The notes under the pieces: model-generated | What the model was told of the DNA's origin: nothing | The model's database searches: none | The model's input: only the letters and a program-made list of their open reading frames with translations | Shown here: piece after piece, positions 1 through 8,625 of the stretch | Position numbering within the stretch: position 1 is the stretch's first letter | How the letters are laid out: every line of letters starts with the position of its first letter | Assembly: GCA_910586445.1 (NCBI GenBank) | Contig: CAJUHV010000005.1 | Coordinates: 2,839 to 66,838 of the forward strand | DNA: 64,000 nucleotides | Reading direction: 5' to 3' | Origin: an uncultured Eubacterium sp. | GTDB lineage: Bacteria; Bacillota; Clostridia; Lachnospirales; Lachnospiraceae | Position numbers and translations under genes: made by a program

Positions 1-710
1 ATCCCGTCTCCTGGCATCATGCCTCCATTGCCATTCATCCCGTCTCCTGGCATCATGCCCCCATTGCCATTTATCCCGTCTCCTGGCATGCTGCGCATTC
101 CTCCCGCCAAGTTTTCTTCCCGTTTATTACGAGTCTGCGTGAAACTCTCATTTTGTCCCAGCAGGTCTGGCTGTACCGGATTCAACGGAGACAGTTCACC
201 TGGCATTTCAATGCTTCTCGGACGGTTTCCTCCCATAGGCGGACGTGGATTTCCCGGGCGGTTTCCATTCGGCGGACACGGGCATGTGTTCCCCGGGCGG
301 TTCCCATTCGGCGGACACGGGCATGTGTTCCCCGGGCGGTTTCCATTCGGCGGACACGGGCATGTGTTCCCCGGGCGGTTCCCGTTTGGCGGGCATGGGC
401 ATGTGTTCCCCGGGCGGTTTCCGCACGGCGGGCACGGCCTTCCCGGATGGTTCCCGCATGGCGGGCACGGCCTTCCCGGATGATTTCCAATCGGCGGCCT
501 GGGGCCCATAACAGGCACGCAGATTTCAGATCCAATCTGCAGATTGTATACATCTACATATGGATTTGCATACATGACTCTAGACAGGGGAACTCCATAC
601 TTTTTGGCGATCTTATACAACGTATCTCCTTTTTTCACAATATGAAGTATACCCCGGCAGCGGATCTTCTCATTATCCATCTCGTTATCCATTTCCACAT
701 AATTATCCAT
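1..710 (-). CDS. LysM-domain protein with Pro/Cys/Gly-rich tandem repeats (partial, C-terminus beyond window)
   Basis: The frame opens with ATG at 708-710, preceded by a GAGGTG ribosome site, and stays open to base 1, so the C-terminus is missing. Residues about 18-67 form one LysM domain (HIVKKGDTLYKIAKKYGVP, then YNLQIGSEICVPV), a fold that binds peptidoglycan or related glycans. After it come two 11-residue HPGRPCPPCGN units, then about four 13-residue units of the type NRPGNTCPCPPNG (39-bp period), a short non-repetitive stretch, and 12-residue GMMPGDGMNGNG units (36-bp period) running into the edge. There is no signal peptide, as is common for spore-coat or mother-cell proteins of the SafA type. 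A coat or exosporium role is my inference. The Cys-rich repeats could be cross-linked by disulfides. Confidence 0.8.
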   Translation of the reverse strand, partial: MDNYVEMDNEMDNEKIRCRGILHIVKKGDTLYKIAKKYGVPLSRVMYANPYVDVYNLQIGSEICVPVMGPRPPIGNHPGRPCPPCGNHPGRPCPPCGNRPGNTCPCPPNGNRPGNTCPCPPNGNRPGNTCPCPPNGNRPGNTCPCPPNGNRPGNPRPPMGGNRPRSIEMPGELSPLNPVQPDLLGQNESFTQTRNKREENLAGGMRSMPGDGINGNGGMMPGDGMNGNGGMMPGDG

Positions 711-888
711 GAAAGTCACCTCTACACTATTATTCTTATAACAATGTATTCCCTTCCCCAAAAAAGGTGCCAGCCGCACGTATAACTGTTCACAAAATAA
801 CATACAGTATAAATTTAACAACTGTCAGCCGAATTCCGGTCAAAAATTGTTCACATTTGTTAAAAGAAAATAAATTTAAAATTTAGAA

Positions 889-917
889 TTGAGTTTTTTT
901 ATTCATTGTCGTATAAT
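889..917 (+). promoter_or_regulatory. Sigma-A-type promoter for the activase gene
   Basis: TTGAGT at 889-894 and TATAAT at 912-917 are separated by 17 bp. This implies a leader of roughly 140 nt before the activase start. Confidence 0.65.
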
Positions 918-986
918 GTAGAATGTTTTTGGACAACAATTCATATTTTAATAAGAAGCAATAGAAATTTTTTCCTTTTCAAAAGG

Positions 987-1016
987 GAACTGCTATTTAA
1001 ACAAACACAGCAGTTC
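987..1016 (+). other. Hairpin in the activase leader
   Basis: GAACTGCT (987-994) and AGCAGTTC (1009-1016) are perfect inverted arms around a 14-nt loop. No T-run follows, so it is more likely an mRNA leader structure than a terminator. The rest of the 711-1063 gap shows only the promoter and AT-rich sequence. Confidence 0.45.
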
Positions 1017-1063
1017 TAAAACAAGGCCGGTTTATTTGATACATATGGCCAAATCTATTAAGA

Positions 1064-4000
1064 ATGGGTGAGAATATGAGTAAAGAAGCATTGTATAAGC
1101 TTGGAATCGACATCGGTTCCACCACTGTAAAAATAGCAATCCTAAGTCCCGCCAGTGCAGATGAACAAAGCAGTGTGCTGTTTGCGGATGAACACAGCCT
1201 GTTGTTTGCGGATTACCAAAGGCACTATGCAAATATCCGTGAAACCTTATGCGGCCTGCTGAAAGAGGCTCATAACCAGCTGGGTGATCTTTTGGTTGCC
1301 CCGGTCATAACCGGTTCCGGCGGACTTACGCTTGCGAAGCATCTGGATATTCCATTTGTTCAAGAAGTCATATCCGTAGCATCTGCGCTTGAGCACTATG
1401 CGCCAAAGACAGATGTAGCCATCGAGCTGGGCGGTGAAGATGCAAAAATCATATATTTTGAAAATGGCAATGTCGAGCAGCGCATGAACGGTATCTGTGC
1501 CGGCGGCACCGGCTCCTTTATAGACCAGATGGCCTCTTTAATTCAGACAGATGCTGCCGGTTTGAACGAATATGCCAAAAATTACCATGAGATCTATCCA
1601 ATTGCAGCACGCTGCGGCGTATTTGCAAAGACGGATATCCAGCCTTTGATCAACGAAGGCGCTACCAAAGAAGACCTGTCTGCTTCTATCTTCCAGGCGG
1701 TTGTAAATCAGACAATCAGCGGCCTTGCATGCGGAAAGCCGATCAAAGGCCATGTCGCATTTTTAGGCGGCCCGCTGCACTTTTTGTCCCAGCTTCGTGC
1801 AGCATTTATCCGCACGCTGAAACTGGATGATGAGCATACGATCATGCCGGAAAATTCACATTTGTTTGCAGCGATCGGTTCTGCATTAAACTCCACTGAA
1901 GAAACGTCTGTTTCCCTAGCATCGATTCTGGAACGGCTTTCCACCGACATTCCAATCGAATTTGAAGTAGAACGTCTGGAACCTTTATTTGAATCGAAAA
2001 AAGACTATGACGAGTTTTTAGAAAGCCACAGCAACAATCAGGTTTTATCCCGCAGCCTCGCTGATTATGAGGGAGACTGCTACCTGGGCATTGATGCCGG
2101 TTCTACGACGACAAAAACCGCACTTGTCGCACAAGACGGCTCCCTGCTGTATTCTTTCTATGACAACAACAACGGCAGTCCCCTGTCCGCCTGCATTCGC
2201 TCGATCCAGGAGATTTATGCCCGTCTGCCGAAAAAAGCGCGCATTGTGCATTCGTGTTCGACCGGATACGGCGAGGCACTTGTTAAGGCCGCACTTATGC
2301 TGGATGAGGGTGAAGTAGAAACCGTCTCCCATTACTATGCCGCTGCGTTTTTTGAGCCGGAGGTAGACTGTATTTTAGATATCGGCGGACAGGATATGAA
2401 ATGCATTAAAATCCAAAACCAGACCGTTGACAGCGTACAGTTAAATGAAGCCTGCTCATCCGGCTGCGGCTCCTTTATAGAGACATTTGCAAAATCACTA
2501 AACTTTTCGGTGCAGGACTTTGCAAAAGAAGCGCTGTTTGCCGAAAATCCAATTGACCTTGGCACACGCTGCACCGTATTTATGAATTCCAAAGTCAAAC
2601 AGGCCCAGAAAGAAGGTGCTAAAGTTGCAGATATTTCCGCCGGCCTTGCTTATTCGGTCATCAAAAATGCGCTGTTTAAAGTAATAAAGCTCTCTGAACC
2701 CGAACAGCTCGGCAGAAAAGTAGTCGTACAGGGCGGTACTTTTTACAACGACGCCATACTGCGCAGCTTTGAAAAGATCTCCGGCATACACGCCGTACGC
2801 CCGGATATCGCAGGAATCATGGGTGCATTCGGCGCTGCGCTGATTGCAAGGGAACGGCACGAAGCAGGACAGAAATCCTCGATGCTTTCCATCGACGAAA
2901 TAAATGCCCTGACTTTTGACACCACTCTCTCAAGGTGCGAACACTGTGCAAACCACTGCCTGCTGACAATCAACCGCTTCACCGGAAACCGCCATTATAT
3001 TACTGGAAACCGCTGTGAACGCGGGCTTGGTGAGGAAAAAAATAAAGAAAATATCCCAAACCTGTATGAGTACAAAAACCGCCGGATGTTTGCATACAAG
3101 CCGATCTCGGAAAAAGCGGCACTGCGCGGAACAGTCGGCATACCAAGAGTACTGAATATGTATGAAAACTACCCGTTCTGGGCAGTATTTTTCAGTAAAC
3201 TGCATTTTCGTATTATACTCTCCCCCCCATCCTCCAGAAAAATCTATGAGCTGGGCATAGAGAGTATCCCGAGTGAGTCGGAGTGTTATCCTGCAAAGCT
3301 TGCACATGGACATATCGCATGGCTGATAAAGCAGAATCCTGATTTTATTTTTTATCCATGCATACCATATGAGCGGGATGAATTTCCCGATGCAAACAAC
3401 CATTATAACTGCCCGATCGTCACCTCATATGCAGAGAATATAAAAAACAATGTAGACGATATTTCAAGCGGAAAAGTCGAGTTCTTAAATCCGTTTTTAT
3501 CTTTTAAGGATCTGGACACATTAAAAAAAGGCTTGGCAGACGCACTCTGTGCACGCTTTCACATACTGGACCACGAACTCTTTCTCGCTGCGGATGCTGC
3601 CTGGGAGGAACTTGCTGCGGTACGCGAGGATATGCAAAGACAAGGGGAAAGCGTACTTGACTATTTAAAAATGACTGGAAAGCGCGGTATTGTACTGGCA
3701 GGACGTCCATACCATGCCGACCCAGAAATCAACCATGGCATACCTCAGCTGATTACTTCTTACGGCATTGCCGTGCTGACCGAAGATTCCATCTCCCACC
3801 TGGCACAGGTAGAACGCCCGCTGATTGTCATGGACCAATGGATGTACCATTCGCGTCTCTATGCAGCTGCGACTTATATCAAGTCTACGGATCAGCTGGA
3901 TTTAATCCAGCTAAATTCCTTCGGCTGCGGGCTAGACGCGATTACTACAGACTGTGTCAGTGATATTTTAACCGGTTCCGGCAAGATTTATACATGCCTT

Positions 4001-5371
4001 AAAATCGACGAAGTAAGCAACCTGGGTGCAGCCAGAATCCGAATCCGCTCACTGTTAGCAGCGATACGGGTACGCGAGAAAAAACACGAAGCACGTAAGA
4101 TTGTCCCTGCAAACTTTAAACGCACGATTTTTACTGGCAGAATGCGTAAAAAATTTACGATTCTATGCCCGCAGATGTCACCGATCCACTTCGACCTGCT
4201 GGAGCCTGCATTTGTTACTGCCGGATACAATATGGTCGTCCTAAACAATGACAACCGGACTGCCGTAAATACTGGACTGAAATACGTAAATAATGACGCC
4301 TGCTATCCTTCGCTGATGATCGTCGGGCAGATTATGGACGCCGTTACTTCCGGTGAATATGACATGAGCCAGACCGCCATCATGATCACCCAGACCGGAG
4401 GCGGATGCCGCGCCTCGAATTATATCGGCTTTATCAGGCGGGCTTTGGAAAAGGCCGGATACAATGACGTACCTGTAATCTCGCTCAATTTAAGCGGACT
4501 GGAAAAAAATCCGGGATTTTCACTGACGCCTGCCCTGCTGCAGCACGGACTGTATGCCTTAGAATTCGGCGATATCTTTATGCGCTGCCTCTACGCTACC
4601 AGACCATACGAAGCTGTACCGGGTTCTGCAAATGAACTGCATGAAAAATGGAAACAGAAAGTCATTGAATTTATATCACAGAACAAAATGCTCTCACACC
4701 GCAAATTTAAGCGGATGTGCCGCGAAATTATACGTGAATTTGACAACCTGCCGCGACTGAATATCAAAAAGCCTCGCGTCGGCGTAGTCGGCGAGATTTT
4801 GGTAAAATTCCTGCCGGCAGCAAATAATTATCTGGTCGAAGTATTAGAAGCAGAAGGCGCAGAAGCAGTCGTGCCTGATTTGACAGACTTCCTGCTGTAT
4901 ACATTTTACAATCAGAACTTTAAGTCCAAAATGATAAACAGCCCGAAGAAAAATGTACGCATGGCAAATTTCGGCATAAAATTTTTCGAATGGCTGCGCG
5001 GTGCTGCCAGAGATGAATTTGAAAAAAGCAAGCACTTTGATCCGCCTGCGCGGATTGAAAAGCTGGCAGAATATGCCGACCCGATCGTATCTCAGGGCAA
5101 CCAGACCGGCGAAGGATGGTTCTTAACCGGAGAAATGCTGGAGCTGATCCACAGCGGTACAAACAATATCGTATGTATCCAGCCATTTGCCTGCCTTCCA
5201 AACCATATCGTAGGCAAAGGCGTGATCAAAGAGCTGCGCCACCGCTATCCGCTGTCCAATATCGTAGCCATCGATTACGATCCGGGTGCCAGCGAAGTAA
5301 ATCAGCTCAACCGCCTGAAGCTGATGCTGTCTACCGCACAGAAAAATATGAACAAAGAAAAAAATGCGTAG
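1064..5371 (+). CDS. Acyl-CoA dehydratase activase, multidomain (two BadF/BcrA-type ATPase domains plus HgdB-like C-terminus)
   Basis: The protein has 1435 residues. It carries two ASKHA-fold ATPase domains of the HgdC/BadF family: one starts at IDIGSTTVKIAIL (about residue 15), the other at YLGIDAGSTTTKTALV (about residue 340). Both have the Cys-containing motifs (CAGGTGSF, CSSGCGSF) that in this family hold the bridging [4Fe-4S] cluster. A DUF2229-type region and a C-terminal part related to 2-hydroxyacyl-CoA dehydratase subunits follow. Characterised HgdC uses ATP to inject an electron into the dehydratase; the job of these long fused versions is not settled, and no dehydratase gene lies nearby. 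An in-frame duplication occurs at 1160-1210 (DEQSSVLFA/DEHSLLFA). ATG 1076 is an alternative start behind GGTGAG. A strong terminator follows, so the gene is probably monocistronic. Confidence 0.85.
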   Translation: MGENMSKEALYKLGIDIGSTTVKIAILSPASADEQSSVLFADEHSLLFADYQRHYANIRETLCGLLKEAHNQLGDLLVAPVITGSGGLTLAKHLDIPFVQEVISVASALEHYAPKTDVAIELGGEDAKIIYFENGNVEQRMNGICAGGTGSFIDQMASLIQTDAAGLNEYAKNYHEIYPIAARCGVFAKTDIQPLINEGATKEDLSASIFQAVVNQTISGLACGKPIKGHVAFLGGPLHFLSQLRAAFIRTLKLDDEHTIMPENSHLFAAIGSALNSTEETSVSLASILERLSTDIPIEFEVERLEPLFESKKDYDEFLESHSNNQVLSRSLADYEGDCYLGIDAGSTTTKTALVAQDGSLLYSFYDNNNGSPLSACIRSIQEIYARLPKKARIVHSCSTGYGEALVKAALMLDEGEVETVSHYYAAAFFEPEVDCILDIGGQDMKCIKIQNQTVDSVQLNEACSSGCGSFIETFAKSLNFSVQDFAKEALFAENPIDLGTRCTVFMNSKVKQAQKEGAKVADISAGLAYSVIKNALFKVIKLSEPEQLGRKVVVQGGTFYNDAILRSFEKISGIHAVRPDIAGIMGAFGAALIARERHEAGQKSSMLSIDEINALTFDTTLSRCEHCANHCLLTINRFTGNRHYITGNRCERGLGEEKNKENIPNLYEYKNRRMFAYKPISEKAALRGTVGIPRVLNMYENYPFWAVFFSKLHFRIILSPPSSRKIYELGIESIPSESECYPAKLAHGHIAWLIKQNPDFIFYPCIPYERDEFPDANNHYNCPIVTSYAENIKNNVDDISSGKVEFLNPFLSFKDLDTLKKGLADALCARFHILDHELFLAADAAWEELAAVREDMQRQGESVLDYLKMTGKRGIVLAGRPYHADPEINHGIPQLITSYGIAVLTEDSISHLAQVERPLIVMDQWMYHSRLYAAATYIKSTDQLDLIQLNSFGCGLDAITTDCVSDILTGSGKIYTCLKIDEVSNLGAARIRIRSLLAAIRVREKKHEARKIVPANFKRTIFTGRMRKKFTILCPQMSPIHFDLLEPAFVTAGYNMVVLNNDNRTAVNTGLKYVNNDACYPSLMIVGQIMDAVTSGEYDMSQTAIMITQTGGGCRASNYIGFIRRALEKAGYNDVPVISLNLSGLEKNPGFSLTPALLQHGLYALEFGDIFMRCLYATRPYEAVPGSANELHEKWKQKVIEFISQNKMLSHRKFKRMCREIIREFDNLPRLNIKKPRVGVVGEILVKFLPAANNYLVEVLEAEGAEAVVPDLTDFLLYTFYNQNFKSKMINSPKKNVRMANFGIKFFEWLRGAARDEFEKSKHFDPPARIEKLAEYADPIVSQGNQTGEGWFLTGEMLELIHSGTNNIVCIQPFACLPNHIVGKGVIKELRHRYPLSNIVAIDYDPGASEVNQLNRLKLMLSTAQKNMNKEKNA

Positions 5372-5415
5372 CTGATGCTGCGGCTGTATGCCGCTCATTG
5401 CTTCGCAGAAAGAAA

Positions 5416-5450
5416 CTGCTGCATGAAATGTTTTCATGCAGCAGCTTTTT
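5416..5450 (+). terminator. Rho-independent terminator of the activase gene
   Basis: A perfect 13-bp stem, CTGCTGCATGAAA (5416-5428) with TTTCATGCAGCAG (5432-5444), closes on a 3-nt loop and is followed by CTTTTT. Confidence 0.9.
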
Positions 5451-5497
5451 AATTCATGACAACACAAAGTACAATTTTTAATCCTAGCACATAGTTA

Positions 5498-5539
5498 TGC
5501 TGGAGCGTGTCTAAAATTCATTCCCGCAATCTGCACACC
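5498..5539 (+). repeat. Dispersed repeat, copy A
   Basis: The sequence from CTGGAGCGTGTCT to CTGCACACC matches the reverse complement of 35383-35423 at about 37 of 41 positions, with one single-base gap. It sits just after the activase terminator. A weaker match to its first half (about 16 of 19) occurs near 61272-61290. It encodes nothing visible. Confidence 0.6.
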
Positions 5540-5580
5540 CCGCTCATTTGGAACACATCTCCCACAAACTGTAACGCATA

Positions 5581-8049
5581 TCATACAATCTGCTTTTCAT
5601 ACGATACCTGTCTCCCGTTATAAGAAAGCGTCATAGGTGTATTCTGATTCTGTTCTATGGCCAGCAGTACATAGCCGGCAGATGTCCTGCCCAGATCTAA
5701 AATGCCTACCTTTAAGCTGTCCTCATCCATCTCCGTGTGAAACGCATAATTAACAGGCAGGCCCTCATAATAAATATACTGCTTTTTATTCCTGCTTATT
5801 ACATACCACTGCCTCCGGCTGCATGCCTGGAGTGCTTTTCTGACTTTTTTCGGCACCTCTTTTTTGGTCATCCGCACGATTTTCGCATACGAGCCCGTGC
5901 CTTCCTTATTCGAATATACCTTTGTTAAATCCTGTTTTGTATTTCCTGTTTCCGCAAGATCTGTCAGCTCCAGATCATCTCGTATTTCATCAATCTCCTC
6001 CGGCGCAGGATTTTCTATTTTTATAATCGAACCATCTTCCGCCCGCCGCAGCCGCAGGTCAATCGTTCCATTTCGATCATAATTGAATACAAAAAAGGAT
6101 TCATCTGCCTTTACGTCCATAAAAATACGTATCCGTCTGCCTTTATAATAATAGCTGCCGTTTTCCTGCGCAATTCCGTATTCCGCATAAGCTTTCGCAT
6201 ATGCCCGTTTGGATGATTCCTGCGTTTTGACCTTCACTTTGCAGACATACGTAATCCGGCCGATTTTAGCATAAATCTTTGTTTTTCCGGCTTTTTTGGC
6301 TGTCACCTTTCCATTCTGGTCTACTGCTGCGATTTGATCGCTGCCAGACGACCACACAGGCTTTTTTCTTACCCGGATCATTTTCAAAGACGCCGTGCCG
6401 CCTTCTGCAACCGTAATCGAATGTTTATTTAATTTTGGAAATTTATCCGAATCCGTCCGGCTGATGCGGTCTATTTCCTGTGCAGCAGATAAAAATACAT
6501 CATACTCCTCCTGCGTGCCTGTTCCGTGCTTCATGTCGTAACTGCACTGGCTTTTCACTTCTTTTAGAAACTTCTTTCTGCTGCCAAACGGCCCGATTGT
6601 ACAATAGCCGTCCATGCTGATATAATCAAGGCCGACCATTCCATCCGTAACACTGGAGGATGGTTTGTCAGACGCCTGCGCATCTGGCGCAAAAATGTAA
6701 TAGCTACTGCCATCTTCACATAAAATCGGCAGTTCATCCGCATCCAGAGCGCCTGCACCTTTTGCTTCACTGCCTGTAACTGCTGCCGGTGTCCGATGGA
6801 TGCCGATGGATGCCGCACCTGCTGCAAACAAGCATGCCAGCGCCACGGCAGCCATGGCTGCAGCTTTGGATTTTTGTTTATAATTCATAATCGCGTCTAA
6901 CCTTCCTTTCAAAAGTTCCCTTCCCTCATTAAATCCGGCTGATACGCCAGGACTGCTATATGTACCTGCTGTTACGGCATTTAATAATGTGCTGCCGTAT
7001 TCCTTCCTGGCCTGCTCATCCATTTTGCGTATGACCGCTTCGTCGCAGGACAGCTCGCACTCCCGGCTGACCGCACGCTCCATCAGATATACAAAAGGAT
7101 TGAACCAGTGCAGGCATACCGTGACCTGTACAAGCCACTTATAAATCAGATCACCCCGCCTGTAATGATTCAGCTCATGCAGTACTGTATAATGAAATCC
7201 AGTCTCCGATAAGAAGTAATCAGACGCCGGAAGGACGATACACGGCTTTAAAATCCCGATCAGCAGCGGAGAAGAGATCAGGCTGTTCGTGCATACTTCT
7301 ACCGCCGCTTTCCTGCGATTCAAACGGTTCTGCTCGATCAAGGCTCCAGCCTGCTCAAGCAGCTGTATGTCATCTACTGCGCTGCTGCCCGCACGGATAT
7401 ATTTATAAAAGCTCTGGTATACCGTAAGCTTTCGCAGCAGAAGCAGCATTGCAGTTACCAGCCAGATCACAGGCAGATATTTTATTACCATAGCAGGCAT
7501 TTTTGCTGCTGTATACTTTGCTGTCTCAAACACACTGCTGCCTTTTGCTTCTGCCTGTTCTGACTCTGTGCTGCCCGCATTCTCATTCGTTTTCACAGTT
7601 TCACTGCCTGCTGTTTTTTCATTGTCTTTTATCGTTTTACTGCCTTCTATCGTTTTATTGCCTTCCACCATTTCATCGTCTTCTATCGTTTCATTTACTG
7701 CTCCCGCACTCTGTAATGATTCGACTTTGCTGTCTTGTACAGGTGTCTTTTCCGATTTCCAACCTAGATCTGCTGACTGTCCGATATTATTTAAATACCC
7801 TGCATTTTGATCCATAAACTGATAAGCAGCCTGTACAGCCTTCTGCTCCGCCGTCTGAAAGACTGCTCCAAACGGGCTGCGCTCAGGTGTCCAGGGAACC
7901 AGCAGCCGCGCAATCACAACAAGCCAGATATAATACTGCCATCTCCTGCTCAGACGCTCCTTATACAACGGCCGGAATAAAAATAAAATGCCTGTCAGCA
8001 GTGTCCCTGACAGAGAAAGCCGCAGTACAATGTTCATCACCTCATACAT
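5581..8049 (-). CDS. BlaR1/MecR1-type M56 membrane peptidase with Ig-like domain
   Basis: An 822-residue protein with several membrane segments at the N-terminus (residues 1-50 and near 190-215). The zinc site HELNH lies around residue 290, followed by the family signature WFNPFVYLMERAVSRECELSCDEAV. BlaR1 proteins sense beta-lactams or other envelope signals and lead to cleavage of BlaI. Here no penicillin-binding sensor domain is seen. Instead the C-terminal outer half has a BIG2-like Ig domain (about residues 545-610, ending KKAGKTKIYAKIGRITYVCKV) and an unassigned end. The loop before the second membrane region is a low-complexity run of Glu/Asn/Thr/Lys repeats. A GGAGG site precedes the start. 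It lies 69 bp after blaI and is probably co-transcribed. The sensed signal is unknown. Confidence 0.8.
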   Translation of the reverse strand: MYEVMNIVLRLSLSGTLLTGILFLFRPLYKERLSRRWQYYIWLVVIARLLVPWTPERSPFGAVFQTAEQKAVQAAYQFMDQNAGYLNNIGQSADLGWKSEKTPVQDSKVESLQSAGAVNETIEDDEMVEGNKTIEGSKTIKDNEKTAGSETVKTNENAGSTESEQAEAKGSSVFETAKYTAAKMPAMVIKYLPVIWLVTAMLLLLRKLTVYQSFYKYIRAGSSAVDDIQLLEQAGALIEQNRLNRRKAAVEVCTNSLISSPLLIGILKPCIVLPASDYFLSETGFHYTVLHELNHYRRGDLIYKWLVQVTVCLHWFNPFVYLMERAVSRECELSCDEAVIRKMDEQARKEYGSTLLNAVTAGTYSSPGVSAGFNEGRELLKGRLDAIMNYKQKSKAAAMAAVALACLFAAGAASIGIHRTPAAVTGSEAKGAGALDADELPILCEDGSSYYIFAPDAQASDKPSSSVTDGMVGLDYISMDGYCTIGPFGSRKKFLKEVKSQCSYDMKHGTGTQEEYDVFLSAAQEIDRISRTDSDKFPKLNKHSITVAEGGTASLKMIRVRKKPVWSSGSDQIAAVDQNGKVTAKKAGKTKIYAKIGRITYVCKVKVKTQESSKRAYAKAYAEYGIAQENGSYYYKGRRIRIFMDVKADESFFVFNYDRNGTIDLRLRRAEDGSIIKIENPAPEEIDEIRDDLELTDLAETGNTKQDLTKVYSNKEGTGSYAKIVRMTKKEVPKKVRKALQACSRRQWYVISRNKKQYIYYEGLPVNYAFHTEMDEDSLKVGILDLGRTSAGYVLLAIEQNQNTPMTLSYNGRQVSYEKQIV

Positions 8050-8118
8050 ATTCCTGCCTCCGATCCTCCTGTTTCATCCAAATATATGTCCTGTTTCCCG
8101 CTGCATGGCTACGTCATT

Positions 8119-8496
8119 TTAATCTGCAGCGCCGTGCTTGTGCCAGTATGCCTTTAATTCCTCAAAATCACTGGCAGACAGCCATTCTTTTTGAATCAGC
8201 GTAGCCACAAGCCCTTTTGCATTTCCTTCATACATCTTTCCTAAAAATGCCTCTGTCTGGACAGCCTGATATTCATTTTCAGAAAAAACAGCCGTATACC
8301 TGTTGCGGTGTCCGATTTTATTTGTTTTGACCAATCCCTTTTCAATCAGCCGGGAAAGCAGCGTAATGATTGTGTTTTTTGTCCAGTTCATTCCCTGCTC
8401 TGACAAGTCCTGCATGATCTCGGCATACAGCGCGCTCCCTCCCCTGCCCCAGATCACTTTTAACAGCTCAAATTCATAATCAGATGCCTGCTGCAT
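8119..8496 (-). CDS. BlaI/MecI/CopY-family transcriptional repressor
   Basis: A 125-residue winged-helix protein of normal BlaI length. It begins MQQASDYEFELLKVIWGRG and contains the conserved WTKNTIITLLSRLIEKGLV recognition-helix region, then the dimerisation half, where BlaI-type proteins are cut by the partner peptidase. A GGGAGGTGG ribosome site precedes ATG 8496. It stands directly upstream of an M56 peptidase gene, the standard repressor-sensor pair. A perfect dyad covers its own -10 region (see 8530-8573), so autorepression is likely. Confidence 0.9.
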   Translation of the reverse strand: MQQASDYEFELLKVIWGRGGSALYAEIMQDLSEQGMNWTKNTIITLLSRLIEKGLVKTNKIGHRNRYTAVFSENEYQAVQTEAFLGKMYEGNAKGLVATLIQKEWLSASDFEELKAYWHKHGAAD

Positions 8497-8529
8497 ATTT
8501 CCACCTCCCTCTTTCTCTATGAGTACATT

Positions 8530-8573
8530 GTGTTATCTATATACAAGATAACACTTCGTCATCTTTGTGTCAA
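8530..8573 (-). promoter_or_regulatory. blaI promoter with operator dyad
   Basis: On the minus strand TTGACA (8568-8573) and TATCTT (8545-8550) lie 17 bp apart. A perfect 9-bp inverted repeat, GTGTTATCT (8530-8538) and AGATAACAC (8546-8554), overlaps the -10 and the start point. The position suits a BlaI-type repressor site, although the sequence differs from the TACA/TGTA staphylococcal operators. Confidence 0.7.
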
Positions 8574-8625
8574 TACTTTCCAGAACATTTTTACGATCTG
8601 GTATCAAGGCTGCATAAAAACGCAG

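Noticed and set aside
19..785. Plus-strand open frames with Gly/His/Phe/Arg-rich repeats
   Set aside because: They are shadows of the minus-strand LysM gene, which has a recognisable LysM domain and ribosome site.
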